A stretch of DNA of 64,000 bases from contig NZ_JAODBT010000002.1 in the NCBI RefSeq assembly GCF_027497995.1, positions 806,001 to 870,000 of the forward strand, given 5' to 3'. Positions 1 through 8,741 of the stretch are shown here, one piece after another (the first letter of the stretch is position 1; every line of letters starts with the position of its first letter). A model generated the notes under the pieces. The model was not told the DNA's origin. It searched no databases and worked only from the letters and a program-made list of their open reading frames with translations. The stretch comes from Stenotrophomonas sp. Iso1 (GTDB taxonomy: Bacteria; Pseudomonadota; Gammaproteobacteria; Xanthomonadales; Xanthomonadaceae). Made by a program: the position numbers and the translations under genes.

Positions 1-165
1 CACGGCCGGCGAGGTATGCAGCAGGATCGCGGCGAGGGTGCCGACGATCACGATCACGAAGGCGGCCGGCGACCACAGCGAGGACAGGCCGGCACCTTTG
101 AGGATGCTGCCGCCCACCAGTGAGAGCAGGGCGAGGAAAAGTCCAATGATGCTGAGTCGGTCCAT
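1..165 (-). CDS. MotA/MotC-family flagellar stator subunit (N-terminal part, cut by window edge)
   Basis: The 55 visible codons begin at an ATG ending at 165 (MDRLSIIGLF...) and run off the left edge. The hydrophobic first segment, a short polar stretch with LKGAG, and a second hydrophobic segment ending LLHTSP match the first two membrane segments of MotA/PomA/MotC proton- or sodium-channel stator subunits. Its place after fliA-cheY-cheZ-cheA matches motC in pseudomonads, so a motD/motB partner should follow outside the window. A sigma-28 box lies directly upstream and there is no Shine-Dalgarno sequence. Family assignment is good; which paralogue it is cannot be decided from 55 residues. 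Confidence 0.8.
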   Translation of the reverse strand, partial: MDRLSIIGLFLALLSLVGGSILKGAGLSSLWSPAAFVIVIVGTLAAILLHTSPAV

Positions 166-173
166 GGTGTTGG

Positions 174-200
174 ATATCGGCCTGGTGAATGCGGTCTTGA
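174..200 (-). promoter_or_regulatory. sigma-28 (FliA) promoter of the stator gene
   Basis: On the minus strand TCAA (197-200) is followed after exactly 15 bases by GCCGATAT (174-181), against the FliA consensus TAAA-N15-GCCGATAA. The -10 box ends 8 bases before the start codon, so the transcript would have almost no leader. Motor genes are classic FliA targets, and fliA itself lies upstream in this window. Confidence 0.6.
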
Positions 201-209
201 GTTTGGGAG

Positions 210-321
210 GCTTCAAGCCCCTCGCACTCAAGCGGGGGAGGGGTTGGGGTGCGGGGAGGCTTCTAGCCAACAAGCCCCTTACCCGTCCTTTTGGCGCCCT
301 CTCCCGTATACGGGTGAGGGG
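210..321. repeat. intergenic hairpin repeat (CTCCCG...CGGG family)
   Basis: The gap between cheA and the stator gene holds two inverted repeats, a degenerate one near 218-250 (CCCCTCGC ... GCGGGGGAGGGG) and CCCTCTCCCG-TATA-CGGGTGAGGG at 297-320 with one mismatch. Related hairpins occur near 12,760-12,980 and 24,315-24,440. They may be REP-like elements that also help end the cheA transcript; there is no clear U-tract. Confidence 0.55.
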
Positions 322-362
322 AACGGCGGCTTCTCAGCCCGCGTCATGTGGTGCGCGATTGC

Positions 363-2174
363 TTACCCCTGGCCACCACGCAGGCCATCCACGTCGAGAA
401 TCAGCGCCATGCGTCCGTCGCCGATCAGGGTGGCGCCTGCATATCCGCGCAACCCTCGCAGCGCGCGCGGCAGGGGTTTGATGACCACTTCCTCGCGGCC
501 GCGTACCTGATCGACCACCAGCCCGAACCGGGTTTCACCCATCTGCAGCACCACGATCGTCAGCAACGTCGTGGGCATCGGAGTGACACCGAGCCATTGG
601 CGCAGGTCCAGCAATGCCAGCGTGTGGGTTTTGCGGTCGAGCACGGCGCGGCCGTCGAACCAGCCCAGCGAGGTGGCGGGTGCATGCAGCACTTCCATCA
701 CGCGCGCCAAAGGCAGGGCATAGACGTCCTCGCCAGCCTGCACCAGCAGCGTGGGCAGAATGGCCAGCGTCAACGGCACGCGGATCAGGAAGCGGCTGCC
801 ACGGCCCAGTTCGGATTGGATCTGGATCTGCCCGCTGAGTTCGCGGATGCGCGATTGCACGACATCCATGCCGACGCCGCGTCCGGAAATATCGGTGACC
901 TGCTGCTTGGTCGAAAAACCGGGCAGAAACACAAGGTGCAGACATTCCTCGCTGGTCAGGCGAGCGGCGGCTTCGGGATCGATCAAGCCCTTCTCGCGGG
1001 CCTTGGCGCGCAGGCGCTCCGGGTCGATACCCGCGCCGTCGTCCTGCACTTCGATGCTGACGTAGTCGCCTTCCTGTTGTGCGGAAAGCCGCACGCGGCC
1101 CATGCGCGATTTGCCCTGGGCTTCGCGCAGGTCCGGCATTTCCACGCCGTGGTCGATGGCATTGCGGACCAGATGCACGAGTGGGTCAGCCAGCGCTTCG
1201 ACCAGGTTGCGGTCCAGCTCGGTGTCAGCACCGATCAGTTCCAGGTCCACTTCCTTCTGCAGTGAGCGAGCCACGTCGCGCGCCACCTTGGGGAAGCGCG
1301 AGAACACTTTGCCCACCGGCTGCATGCGGGTGCGCATCACCGCCGATTGCAGGCGGGCGGTGGCGATATCCAGGGTGGATACCGCACGGTCGAGTTCTTC
1401 GTCTTTCAGGCGTGTGCGCAACGTCTTGAGACGATTGCGCGACAGCACCAGCTCGCCGATCAGGTTGACGATGGCATCCAGACGTTTGGTGTCCACGCGC
1501 ACGGTCTGCTCAGGCTCGGCAGCCTTGGCTGCCGCTGCTTTAGGCGCAGTCGCAGGCTTGGCAGGCGTAACGGCTTCAGTAACCGGTGCCGCATGCACTG
1601 CGCCCGGTGCAGCACCACCATGCAACTGATCGAGCAGTGCTTCGAATTCGTCCTCGCTGATCAGCGCGTCATCCACCTTGGCCGGCACAGCGCCCGGCAC
1701 GGTGCCGCCATGCAGTTGGTCGAGCAGGGCTTCAAACTCGTCTTCGCTTATCAGGTCACTGCCTGCGTTGACCGGCGCAGTCGTTGCAACCGGTGCGGTG
1801 CTGACATCGAACTGGGCAATCAGCGTTGCCGGGGCATGTTCCGGATCGGTGCCATTGGACACGGCATCAAGCATCGACTGCAGCCAGTCCAGCGATTGCT
1901 GGGCTGCGTCGAAGTGATGCGCCTGCAGTTCTGCCTTGCCGGCGCGGGCCATGCCCAGCGTTTCTTCGGCGGCGTGGCACAGCTCGACCATTGGTGTGAT
2001 CGCCAGAAAACCAGCGCCACCTTTGAGCGTGTGGAAGCCACGGAACACGGCGTTGAGTTGGTCGCTGTCCTGCGGCGCCTGTTCCAGGGCCACCAGTTGT
2101 TCGCCCAGCCGGTCGAGGATCTCCTGCGCTTCGAGGATGAAATCGGCGGCGATGTCGTCGGCAAAGGCGCTCAT
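363..2174 (-). CDS. cheA: chemotaxis sensor histidine kinase CheA
   Basis: CheA autophosphorylates on receptor signal and passes phosphate to CheY. The 603 residues show an N-terminal Hpt domain (phospho-acceptor H48 in FHTLKGG), a long Ala/Pro linker, the dimerisation helices (from about 225), the HATPase domain (N-box HLVRNAIDHG, later GRGVGMDVV) and a C-terminal CheW-like domain to the end. A typical P2 CheY-binding domain is not visible between Hpt and dimerisation; instead the linker holds two identical 17-residue peptides, LISEDEFEALLDQLHGG, at 141-157 and 171-187, which resemble the FliM N-terminus. It follows cheZ by 3 bases and is the last gene of the flhB-to-cheA run. Confidence 0.97.
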   Translation of the reverse strand: MSAFADDIAADFILEAQEILDRLGEQLVALEQAPQDSDQLNAVFRGFHTLKGGAGFLAITPMVELCHAAEETLGMARAGKAELQAHHFDAAQQSLDWLQSMLDAVSNGTDPEHAPATLIAQFDVSTAPVATTAPVNAGSDLISEDEFEALLDQLHGGTVPGAVPAKVDDALISEDEFEALLDQLHGGAAPGAVHAAPVTEAVTPAKPATAPKAAAAKAAEPEQTVRVDTKRLDAIVNLIGELVLSRNRLKTLRTRLKDEELDRAVSTLDIATARLQSAVMRTRMQPVGKVFSRFPKVARDVARSLQKEVDLELIGADTELDRNLVEALADPLVHLVRNAIDHGVEMPDLREAQGKSRMGRVRLSAQQEGDYVSIEVQDDGAGIDPERLRAKAREKGLIDPEAAARLTSEECLHLVFLPGFSTKQQVTDISGRGVGMDVVQSRIRELSGQIQIQSELGRGSRFLIRVPLTLAILPTLLVQAGEDVYALPLARVMEVLHAPATSLGWFDGRAVLDRKTHTLALLDLRQWLGVTPMPTTLLTIVVLQMGETRFGLVVDQVRGREEVVIKPLPRALRGLRGYAGATLIGDGRMALILDVDGLRGGQG

Positions 2175-2177
2175 GAC

Positions 2178-2798
2178 TTACAGCCCCAGGTCCGATAAGA
2201 GGTCGTCGGCGTCGTGCTGTGAAACCGCGTGACGGTCCAGGCCCTTGAGCGCCGGCCCGGCCAGACCCGGATTGCGGGCTTCTTCTTCCGTTGGCGGCAA
2301 ACCCAGGGCGCCGAAGCCCTCGTGCACACGGCGCACGATGCCGACCACGCGGCGGATGATCTGCCCGGTGAGGTCCTGGTAGCTCTGTGTGAGCGCCACT
2401 TCGGTGAGGTTGTGGCGGATGCGGTCGAGCAGTTGGTCTTGATCCGGGTTGAGGCCTTCTGCGCGCAGACGTTCGGTCAGCTCGCGGCATTCCTCGGCCA
2501 GATCCAGGGTGCGATGGGTGGCCTGTTCGGTCATCTGCACGACGTGGTCCAGACGTGCGCAGGCATCGTCCAGTTCGCCGGCTTCGGACGGTACGCTCGG
2601 CAGTTCGCCCAGCGCTTGCCCCAACTCGCGGGCCAAGCGACCCAGGCCGGCCATCATCGGTTGCGTGCGCGCTGCGGCCAGCGCGTCGATTTCCCGCCGC
2701 CAACTGGCTTCGTCACCGTTTTCCAGCGCCGCCAACGCATCCTGCAGGCGCTGCACCAGGGCCGACTTGTCGCTCAACGCTTCGGCGTGCAGGTCCAT
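2178..2798 (-). CDS. cheZ: CheY-P phosphatase CheZ
   Basis: CheZ speeds dephosphorylation of CheY-P and so ends the switch signal. The 206-residue protein is mostly helical and keeps the catalytic segment YQDLTGQIIRR, whose Asp and Gln correspond to the acidic and Gln residues acting in the CheY active site of E. coli CheZ. The C-terminus DDLLSDLGL matches the CheY-tethering terminal helix of the family. Its ATG overlaps the cheY stop by one base, and cheA starts just after its own stop, so the three are translationally linked. Confidence 0.95.
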   Translation of the reverse strand: MDLHAEALSDKSALVQRLQDALAALENGDEASWRREIDALAAARTQPMMAGLGRLARELGQALGELPSVPSEAGELDDACARLDHVVQMTEQATHRTLDLAEECRELTERLRAEGLNPDQDQLLDRIRHNLTEVALTQSYQDLTGQIIRRVVGIVRRVHEGFGALGLPPTEEEARNPGLAGPALKGLDRHAVSQHDADDLLSDLGL

Positions 2799-3190
2799 CA
2801 GGCGCTCGCTGCCAGGCGTTCAAAAATCTTGCCGAGCTTTTCTTCCAGCGTCTGTGCGGTGAACGGCTTGATGATGTAGCCGTTCACGCCGCACTGGGCG
2901 GCTTCGATGATCTGCTCGCGCTTGGCTTCGGCGGTGACCATCAATACCGGCAGGGTCTTGAGTTTGGCGTCGGCACGGATGGCCTTGAGCAGCTCGATGC
3001 CGGTCATCACCGGCATGTTCCAGTCGGTGACTACGAAATCAAACGGCTGGCTCTGCAGCAGGGCCAGCGCAGCATGCCCGTCCTCGGCTTCGGCAGTGTT
3101 GGTGAAGCCCAGATCGCCGAGCAGGTTCTTGACGATGCGACGCATGGTCGAGAAGTCGTCAACGATCAGGATGCGCATGTTCTTGTTCAA
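2798..3190 (-). CDS. cheY: chemotaxis response regulator CheY
   Basis: A single receiver domain that binds FliM when phosphorylated. Visible active-site residues are the acidic pair in VDDFS, the phospho-acceptor Asp in VTDWNMP, and Lys in IIKPF. I chose the TTG start at 3190 ([12 protein letters not shown], 130 residues) because GAGGA lies 7 bases upstream; the ATG four codons later is the alternative, and an in-frame TTG at 3218 has no such support and overlaps fliA. The gene ends one base into cheZ. Confidence 0.93.
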   Translation of the reverse strand: MNKNMRILIVDDFSTMRRIVKNLLGDLGFTNTAEAEDGHAALALLQSQPFDFVVTDWNMPVMTGIELLKAIRADAKLKTLPVLMVTAEAKREQIIEAAQCGVNGYIIKPFTAQTLEEKLGKIFERLAASA

Positions 3191-3203
3191 AGGATGTTCC
3201 TCT

Positions 3204-3950
3204 TCATGGTTCCCCAAGGCCGGCGTCAGCGGCCTCGAAACTCTTCAGCCGGCCGCGTAGACGCAGCGTGGCCTGGCCGTGGATCTGGCAGACGCGCGAC
3301 TCGCTTACGCCGAGTACCGCGCCGATTTCTTTCAGGTTCAATTCCTGCTCGTAGTACAGCGAGAGCACCAGTTGTTCGCGTTCGGGCAGCAGCGCGATGG
3401 CCTTGCCCAGCTCGGCGCCGAATTGGCTGCGTTCGAGCATCTGCTGTGGGGTAGGGCCGCCGGTGGTCGGGGTGTCCAGCTCGCCGTGGTCTTCGATGCG
3501 CGATTCCAGGCTCAACACCTGGCCGCGCGAGGCGTCTTCAATCAGCCGCATGTATTCGGGCAGCGGGATTTCCATTGCCTCGGCCACTTCGCTGGCGCTG
3601 GCGGTGCGGCCACTGGCTTGTTCCAGGCGTCGGATGGTAGCGGCGGCGTCGCGGGCACGGCGGTGCACGGAGCGCGGTACCCAGTCGCCACGGCGGATCT
3701 CGTCGATCATCGAGCCACGGATGCGGATGGACGCGTAGGTCTCAAACGAGGCGCCCTGTTCTGAATCGTAGCTGCGCGAGGCTTCTATCAAGCCCATCAT
3801 GCCGGCCTGGATCAGGTCATCAACCTCGACACTCGCCGGCAGGCGCGCTGCCAAATGGTGGGCGATGCGGCGTACCAGATCCGCATGGCGGGCGATGCAG
3901 TCATTGGCGGCGTTGCGCTGGACTTCCCGGTATTGGGCTGCGGCATTCAT
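3204..3950 (-). CDS. fliA: flagellar sigma factor FliA (sigma-28)
   Basis: Sigma-28 directs transcription of late flagellar, motor and chemotaxis genes. The 248-residue protein shows regions 2 ([13 protein letters not shown], then the R-rich [13 protein letters not shown] stretch typical of FliA), 3 and 4 ([29 protein letters not shown], the -35 recognition helix-turn-helix). The start at 3950 ([10 protein letters not shown]) is preferred because its ATG overlaps the flhG stop (ATGA-type coupling); the longer in-frame reading only adds flhG antisense-like sequence. Two target-like promoters occur in this window, upstream of the stator gene and of one flagellin. Confidence 0.95.
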   Translation of the reverse strand: MNAAAQYREVQRNAANDCIARHADLVRRIAHHLAARLPASVEVDDLIQAGMMGLIEASRSYDSEQGASFETYASIRIRGSMIDEIRRGDWVPRSVHRRARDAAATIRRLEQASGRTASASEVAEAMEIPLPEYMRLIEDASRGQVLSLESRIEDHGELDTPTTGGPTPQQMLERSQFGAELGKAIALLPEREQLVLSLYYEQELNLKEIGAVLGVSESRVCQIHGQATLRLRGRLKSFEAADAGLGEP

Positions 3951-4831
3951 GCGCTCACCTTCTGCTGGAGGATGCGTTCCAGGAAGAACTCGACGCCGCC
4001 GCGCGGTGCGGTGGGCGCCTGCCAACGGGCAGTGCGACGGGCGATCTCCTGGATCGCCAGCGACGCCGGGGCCGAGGGATAAAGCTTCACTACCGGTTGC
4101 TGGCGCTGCACCGACAGGCGCAGCCAGTCGTCCTGCGGCACGCAGCCCAGGTAGTTGAGCGAAACATCAATCAGGAACTTCTCGCAGACGCGCACCAGTT
4201 TTTCGTAGAGGGCGCGGCCTTCGTTGGGATCGCGGGCCATGTTGGCCACCACCTGGACGCGGTCCACGCCACGTTCGCGCGAGAGCACCTTGATCAGTGC
4301 ATAGGCATCGGTGATGGAAGCGGGTTCGTCGCAGACCACGACCACGGTGTCCTGTGCGGCCTGGCAGAACGTCAACACGCTGTCGGTGATACCGGCGGCG
4401 GTGTCGATGATCATCACGTCCAGATCGCGCTCCAGCTCGGAGAACACATTGACCAAGCCGACATGCTCAGCGGGTTGCAGCTCGGCCATGTGGCGGCGGC
4501 CCGACGCGGCCGGCACTACCAGCACGCCGTTGGGGCCTTCAACGATGACTTCTTCCAGCGTGCAGCGCCCGGCGACCAGGTCGGCCAGGGTGTGCTTGGG
4601 GTGCAGGCCGAGCACCACGTCGATATTGGCCAAGCCAAGGTCGGCGTCGAGCAGCAGCGTGCGTTTGCCCATGCCTGCCAGTGCCACGGCCAGATTGGCC
4701 GAGACATTCGTTTTGCCCACGCCACCCTTGCCGCCAGTGACGGCGATGGTGCGCACCGGGCCCGCAGGATCGCGCCGGGTGGCCGATAGCGGGAAGGTGT
4801 GGGTCAGCTTGGCGTACTCACGCGACTGCAT
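3947..4831 (-). CDS. flhG: MinD-like ATPase FlhG/FleN (flagellar number regulator)
   Basis: FlhG limits the number of polar flagella by acting against FlhF and, in pseudomonads, FleQ. The 294-residue protein carries the deviant Walker A GGKGGVGKTN (about residues 34-43), the switch segment DADLGLANID and the Walker B-like MIIDTAAGI. Its start overlaps the end of flhF by 14 bases and its stop overlaps the fliA start. The flhF-flhG-fliA order is the standard one for polar flagellates. Confidence 0.95.
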   Translation of the reverse strand: MQSREYAKLTHTFPLSATRRDPAGPVRTIAVTGGKGGVGKTNVSANLAVALAGMGKRTLLLDADLGLANIDVVLGLHPKHTLADLVAGRCTLEEVIVEGPNGVLVVPAASGRRHMAELQPAEHVGLVNVFSELERDLDVMIIDTAAGITDSVLTFCQAAQDTVVVVCDEPASITDAYALIKVLSRERGVDRVQVVANMARDPNEGRALYEKLVRVCEKFLIDVSLNYLGCVPQDDWLRLSVQRQQPVVKLYPSAPASLAIQEIARRTARWQAPTAPRGGVEFFLERILQQKVSA

Positions 4832-6539
4832 TGTTCAACTCCGGATTGCAGGGCATATCGGCCGCGCGCCGCAAATCTTCAAGGCGAAGTACAAGATTGG
4901 CTGCCGAAGCCCGGTGCAGGTCTTCCGGGACGTCCTGGCCGTCGGTCACCCAGGTGATCGGCAGGCGGTGGTCCACGGCCACTGACAGGGCCGATCCGAA
5001 GCGGCCGGTCTCATCCAGCTTGGTCAGCACCAGGCCCTGCGGGTTGGCGGCGCTGAAGCGGCGCACCACTTCGTCCATGTCCTGGAAGGAGGTGTTGGCT
5101 GGCAGTACCAGCAACGTGCGGATCTGGCCGGCAGCGCGCAGCCACTGCAGCTGGGCGGTGAGGGCGCGGTCGCGTTGGCCCAGGCCGGCGGTGTCGATCA
5201 GCACCAGCTTGTAGTCGGCCAGGCGTTCCAACAGCTGGTTGAGGTTGGTGCTGCTATTGGCCTCGTGCACGGCGATGCCGAGCTGGCGGCCGAAGCCGTA
5301 CAGTTGCTCGCGGGCGCCGATGCGCTGGGTGTCGGTGGTGACCAGGGCCACGTCGCGGGCGGCGTGGGCATCGGCAAAGCGGGAAGCCAGCTTGGCGATG
5401 GTGGTGGTCTTGCCGGCGCCGGTGGGGCCAACCAAGGCGATCACACCACCGGTTTCGATGGGGTCGATGGGCGCAACCGGCAGCTTGCGGGAGATAAGAC
5501 CCAGCATCAGGCCACGGGCGCGGGCCGGTTCAAGGTCGGCGGGGATCTGCATGACCACGTCACGCGCCAGACCAGCGTCGAAGCCGTATTCGTCCATCAG
5601 ATCCAGCGCATTGCCACGGACCGCGCTGCCACGCAGGCGTTCGTCAGTGAAGCGGTTCATCTCGCGCTCGATCATCTGGCGCATGCCGACCACTTCCTGA
5701 CGCAACTGGTTGAGTTCGCGCTCGTTGCCAGCGTTGGTGATCACCTGTGTCATTGGAGCAGGTGCGGCTTCGGCGGCTTGTGGCGCGGCAATGGGTTCTG
5801 CGATGGCCGGCGCGACAATCGAAGCAGCAGCGGCTACGGCTTGCGGCATCGCGGCGGCAACGGGTGTGTCGTCATCCTGCGCCGGCGGATCAATGAAGAA
5901 GCGTGCGCGCTCGACCGGCTTTTCGCTGGCTGCTGCCGGCAATTGCGGCGGCGCGATGTTGACCGGTGCAGCGCCTGCGGGACGGAAAACCGGCACTACC
6001 GGCGGTTCGTCAGCGCTGGCGGGCAGGGTGGCGAAGCGCTGTGCTTCGGCCGGTATCGGCAGCTGCACGTCATCCGATGACGGGCGCTTGAGCATCGAGG
6101 CAAAGCGGCTGCCCGGGGCCAGCTCAATGCTGCTGTCGATAGAGCGGCCAGTAGCGCCGACGGCGGAACGTGCCAGTGCAGCCACCGCCGAGGTGGTGGC
6201 AGTGACGGGTTCCGGCTCAGGCACCCGGCGGCGGGTGACGGCGGCCATGATGGCTTCGGCGGCGCTGCGTGGCTTGGACGGTGCCGGCGCGGCAGGACGA
6301 CTGGCGGCTTCCAGCGCCTGCTGTACCGCGGTTTCGTCGTAATGGGCAGCTGCCACGATTTCGACGCCTTCCTCGATGCGGCGGTTGGAAAGGATGACCG
6401 CATCCGGCCCATGCTCCTTGCGCACCAGGTTCATGGCGGTGCGCATGTCGGCGGCGACGAAACGTTTGATCTTCATGTTCTGGTACCGGGAGTGGGGCTG
6501 GCCCGAAGCAGCGGCGTTGGCGATGGCGGTGTCCTGCAT
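4818..6539 (-). CDS. flhF: SRP-type GTPase FlhF (polar flagellum placement)
   Basis: FlhF is a signal-recognition-particle GTPase that recruits the first flagellar parts to the cell pole. The protein has a basic N-terminal B region (MKIKRFVAADMR), a long Ala/Pro-rich low-complexity linker (roughly residues 80-270), an N domain and a C-terminal G domain with P-loop GPTGAGKTTT, DTAGLGQRD and TKLDETGRFG. The start is ambiguous: ATG at 6539 has AAGGAG 11 bases upstream, while the family usually begins at MKIKRF, an ATG at 6476 that would remove 21 residues. Downstream it overlaps flhG. Confidence 0.94.
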   Translation of the reverse strand: MQDTAIANAAASGQPHSRYQNMKIKRFVAADMRTAMNLVRKEHGPDAVILSNRRIEEGVEIVAAAHYDETAVQQALEAASRPAAPAPSKPRSAAEAIMAAVTRRRVPEPEPVTATTSAVAALARSAVGATGRSIDSSIELAPGSRFASMLKRPSSDDVQLPIPAEAQRFATLPASADEPPVVPVFRPAGAAPVNIAPPQLPAAASEKPVERARFFIDPPAQDDDTPVAAAMPQAVAAAASIVAPAIAEPIAAPQAAEAAPAPMTQVITNAGNERELNQLRQEVVGMRQMIEREMNRFTDERLRGSAVRGNALDLMDEYGFDAGLARDVVMQIPADLEPARARGLMLGLISRKLPVAPIDPIETGGVIALVGPTGAGKTTTIAKLASRFADAHAARDVALVTTDTQRIGAREQLYGFGRQLGIAVHEANSSTNLNQLLERLADYKLVLIDTAGLGQRDRALTAQLQWLRAAGQIRTLLVLPANTSFQDMDEVVRRFSAANPQGLVLTKLDETGRFGSALSVAVDHRLPITWVTDGQDVPEDLHRASAANLVLRLEDLRRAADMPCNPELNNAVA

Positions 6540-6635
6540 GGCGTGGCGTGCTCCTTCGTGCGGGGTGTCTGGTAATGGGTCAGGTGTCTGTTTTCCGTCG
6601 CCAGCGCTGATGTCAGTGTTGGTTTCCGGGCTGCC

Positions 6636-8741
6636 TCAGCTGATCGTGCCGACCAGCTTCAGCCGCTTGTCTTCCGGTACCTCGCTGTAAGCCAGGACCG
6701 ACAGCGAGGGAACGCTGTGGCGGACCAGGCGCGCCAGCGCGGCGCGGACCGGCGCCGGTACCAGCACGACCGCGGGCTCGTTGCGGGCCTCCTGCTTGCC
6801 GACACACTCGGCAAGACTCTGGTGGAGGCGTTCGGCGAGACCGGGTTCCAGTGCGGCACCATTGCCTTGTGTTGACTCCTGCAAGACCCGTTCCAGTTGC
6901 GGGTTGAGGGTGAACACCGGCAGTTCCGGCGACATTCCGGCGATCTCCTGCACGATGAAACGGCCCAGCGCGTTGCGCACAGCGGCGGTGAGCGCGGCGG
7001 GGTCCTGGGTAATCGGCGCGGTTTCCAGCAAGGCTTCGGCGATCTTGCGCAGCTGGCGCACCGGGATGCGTTCGATCAGCAGGTTCTGCAGCACGCGCGC
7101 CACGGTGGACAGCGGCAACGCCTTGGGCGACAGCTCCTCGGCCAGCTTGGGCGCGCTCTTGGCCAGCGTTGCCAGCAGTTGCTGCACTTCCTCATGGCCG
7201 AGCAGTTCCGGTGCGTGCTCGCGGATCAGGTGCGACAGATGGGTAGCCACGACGGTGGCGGGATCGACCACGGTGTAGCCCAGCGATTCGGCATGAGCGC
7301 GCTGGTGCGGCTGGATCCAGGTGGCGTCCAGACCGAAGGCCGGATCCTTGCCGGCAATGCCCTCCAGTTTGCCCATGGCGCTTCCCGGGTCCAGCGCCAG
7401 CTCGCGGTCCGGGTGGATGTCGGCGGTGGTGACGGGTACGCCATGAATCAGCAGGCGGTACGCGGTGGCCGGTAGTTCCAGGTTGTCGCGGATATGGACT
7501 GGCGGAATCAGGAAGCCCAGGTCCTGGGTGAGCTTGCGGCGCACGCCTTTGATGCGCGCCATCAGTTCGCCCCCTTGGGTTTTGTCTACCAGCGGAATCA
7601 GCCGGTAACCCACTTCAAGGCCCAGCGGATCGACCGGGCGCAGTTCGTCCCAGCTGAGTTCGGCGGTGGGCGACGCTGGCGGCGCCAAGCCAGGGATACC
7701 GGTTTCGGCACCTGTTGCAGCGGCTGCCTGCGGGTTGGCGGCCGCGGCGGCTTCGCGCTTCCAGAGTTTCCAGGCCAAGAACGCCAGAATCGCGGCCAAC
7801 GTGAGGAAGGCCACGTTGGGCATGCCCGGCACCAGGCCGACCAAGCCGATGATGCCGGCGGCAATGCCCAGCGCGCGGTATTGGCCGAACACCTGGCCCA
7901 TCATGGCTTGCGCCATGTCCTGCGAACGGGAGGCGCGCGTGACCAACATGGCGACTGCACTGGAAATCAACAGCGACGGCAGCTGCGCCACCAAACCGTC
8001 ACCGATGGACAGCAGCGTGTAGGTGGCGGCGGCATCGCCGAACGCCATGTCGTGTTGCAATACGCCCACGGCTAGGCCGCCGAGCAGATTGATGAACAGG
8101 ATCAGGATGCCGGCGATGGCGTCGCCACGGATGAACTTGCTGGCGCCGTCCATTGCACCGTAGAAGTCGGCTTCCTCGCGCACCTCTTCGCGGCGAGCTT
8201 TGGCCTCTTCACGCGTCAGCAAACCGGCGTTGAGGTCGGCGTCGATGGCCATCTGCTTGCCGGGCATCGCGTCCAGGATGAAGCGTGCGGTCACTTCCGA
8301 CACACGCCCGGCACCCTTGGTGATGACCACGAAGTTGATGATCGTCAGGATCGCGAACACCACGATGCCGACCGCGTAGTTGCCGCCGATCACGAACTCG
8401 CCGAACGCGGCGATTACCTTGCCGGCAGCCTCGTGACCGTTCTGCCCGTTGAGCAGGATCACGCGCGTGGAGGCCACGTTCAGAGCAAGCCGCAGCATCG
8501 TGGTGATCAGCAGCACGATGGGGAAAATGGTGAAATCCAGCGGCCGTTTCACGTAGACCACGGCCAGCAGCACCATCAGCGAGATGGCGATGTTCAGGGT
8601 GAACAAGGCATCCAGCACGGGCGCTGCCAGCGGCACCACGACCATGGCCAGCAGCGCCAGCACGATCAGTGGCGCGCCAAGTCCCTGACGCAGCATGTCC
8701 ATTACGCGGCGCGCGTTGAACCCCGAGGTCAGCGCGCTCAT
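6636..8741 (-). CDS. flhA: flagellar export apparatus protein FlhA
   Basis: FlhA is the large inner-membrane component of the flagellar type III export gate; its cytoplasmic ring docks substrate-chaperone complexes. The 701 residues match the family length: about eight membrane segments in the first half, the FHIPEP-type loop GAMDGASKFIRGDAIAGI, and a C-terminal cytoplasmic domain. The ATG overlaps the flhB stop by 4 bases. A gap of 96 bases follows before flhF. Confidence 0.97.
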   Translation of the reverse strand: MSALTSGFNARRVMDMLRQGLGAPLIVLALLAMVVVPLAAPVLDALFTLNIAISLMVLLAVVYVKRPLDFTIFPIVLLITTMLRLALNVASTRVILLNGQNGHEAAGKVIAAFGEFVIGGNYAVGIVVFAILTIINFVVITKGAGRVSEVTARFILDAMPGKQMAIDADLNAGLLTREEAKARREEVREEADFYGAMDGASKFIRGDAIAGILILFINLLGGLAVGVLQHDMAFGDAAATYTLLSIGDGLVAQLPSLLISSAVAMLVTRASRSQDMAQAMMGQVFGQYRALGIAAGIIGLVGLVPGMPNVAFLTLAAILAFLAWKLWKREAAAAANPQAAAATGAETGIPGLAPPASPTAELSWDELRPVDPLGLEVGYRLIPLVDKTQGGELMARIKGVRRKLTQDLGFLIPPVHIRDNLELPATAYRLLIHGVPVTTADIHPDRELALDPGSAMGKLEGIAGKDPAFGLDATWIQPHQRAHAESLGYTVVDPATVVATHLSHLIREHAPELLGHEEVQQLLATLAKSAPKLAEELSPKALPLSTVARVLQNLLIERIPVRQLRKIAEALLETAPITQDPAALTAAVRNALGRFIVQEIAGMSPELPVFTLNPQLERVLQESTQGNGAALEPGLAERLHQSLAECVGKQEARNEPAVVLVPAPVRAALARLVRHSVPSLSVLAYSEVPEDKRLKLVGTIS

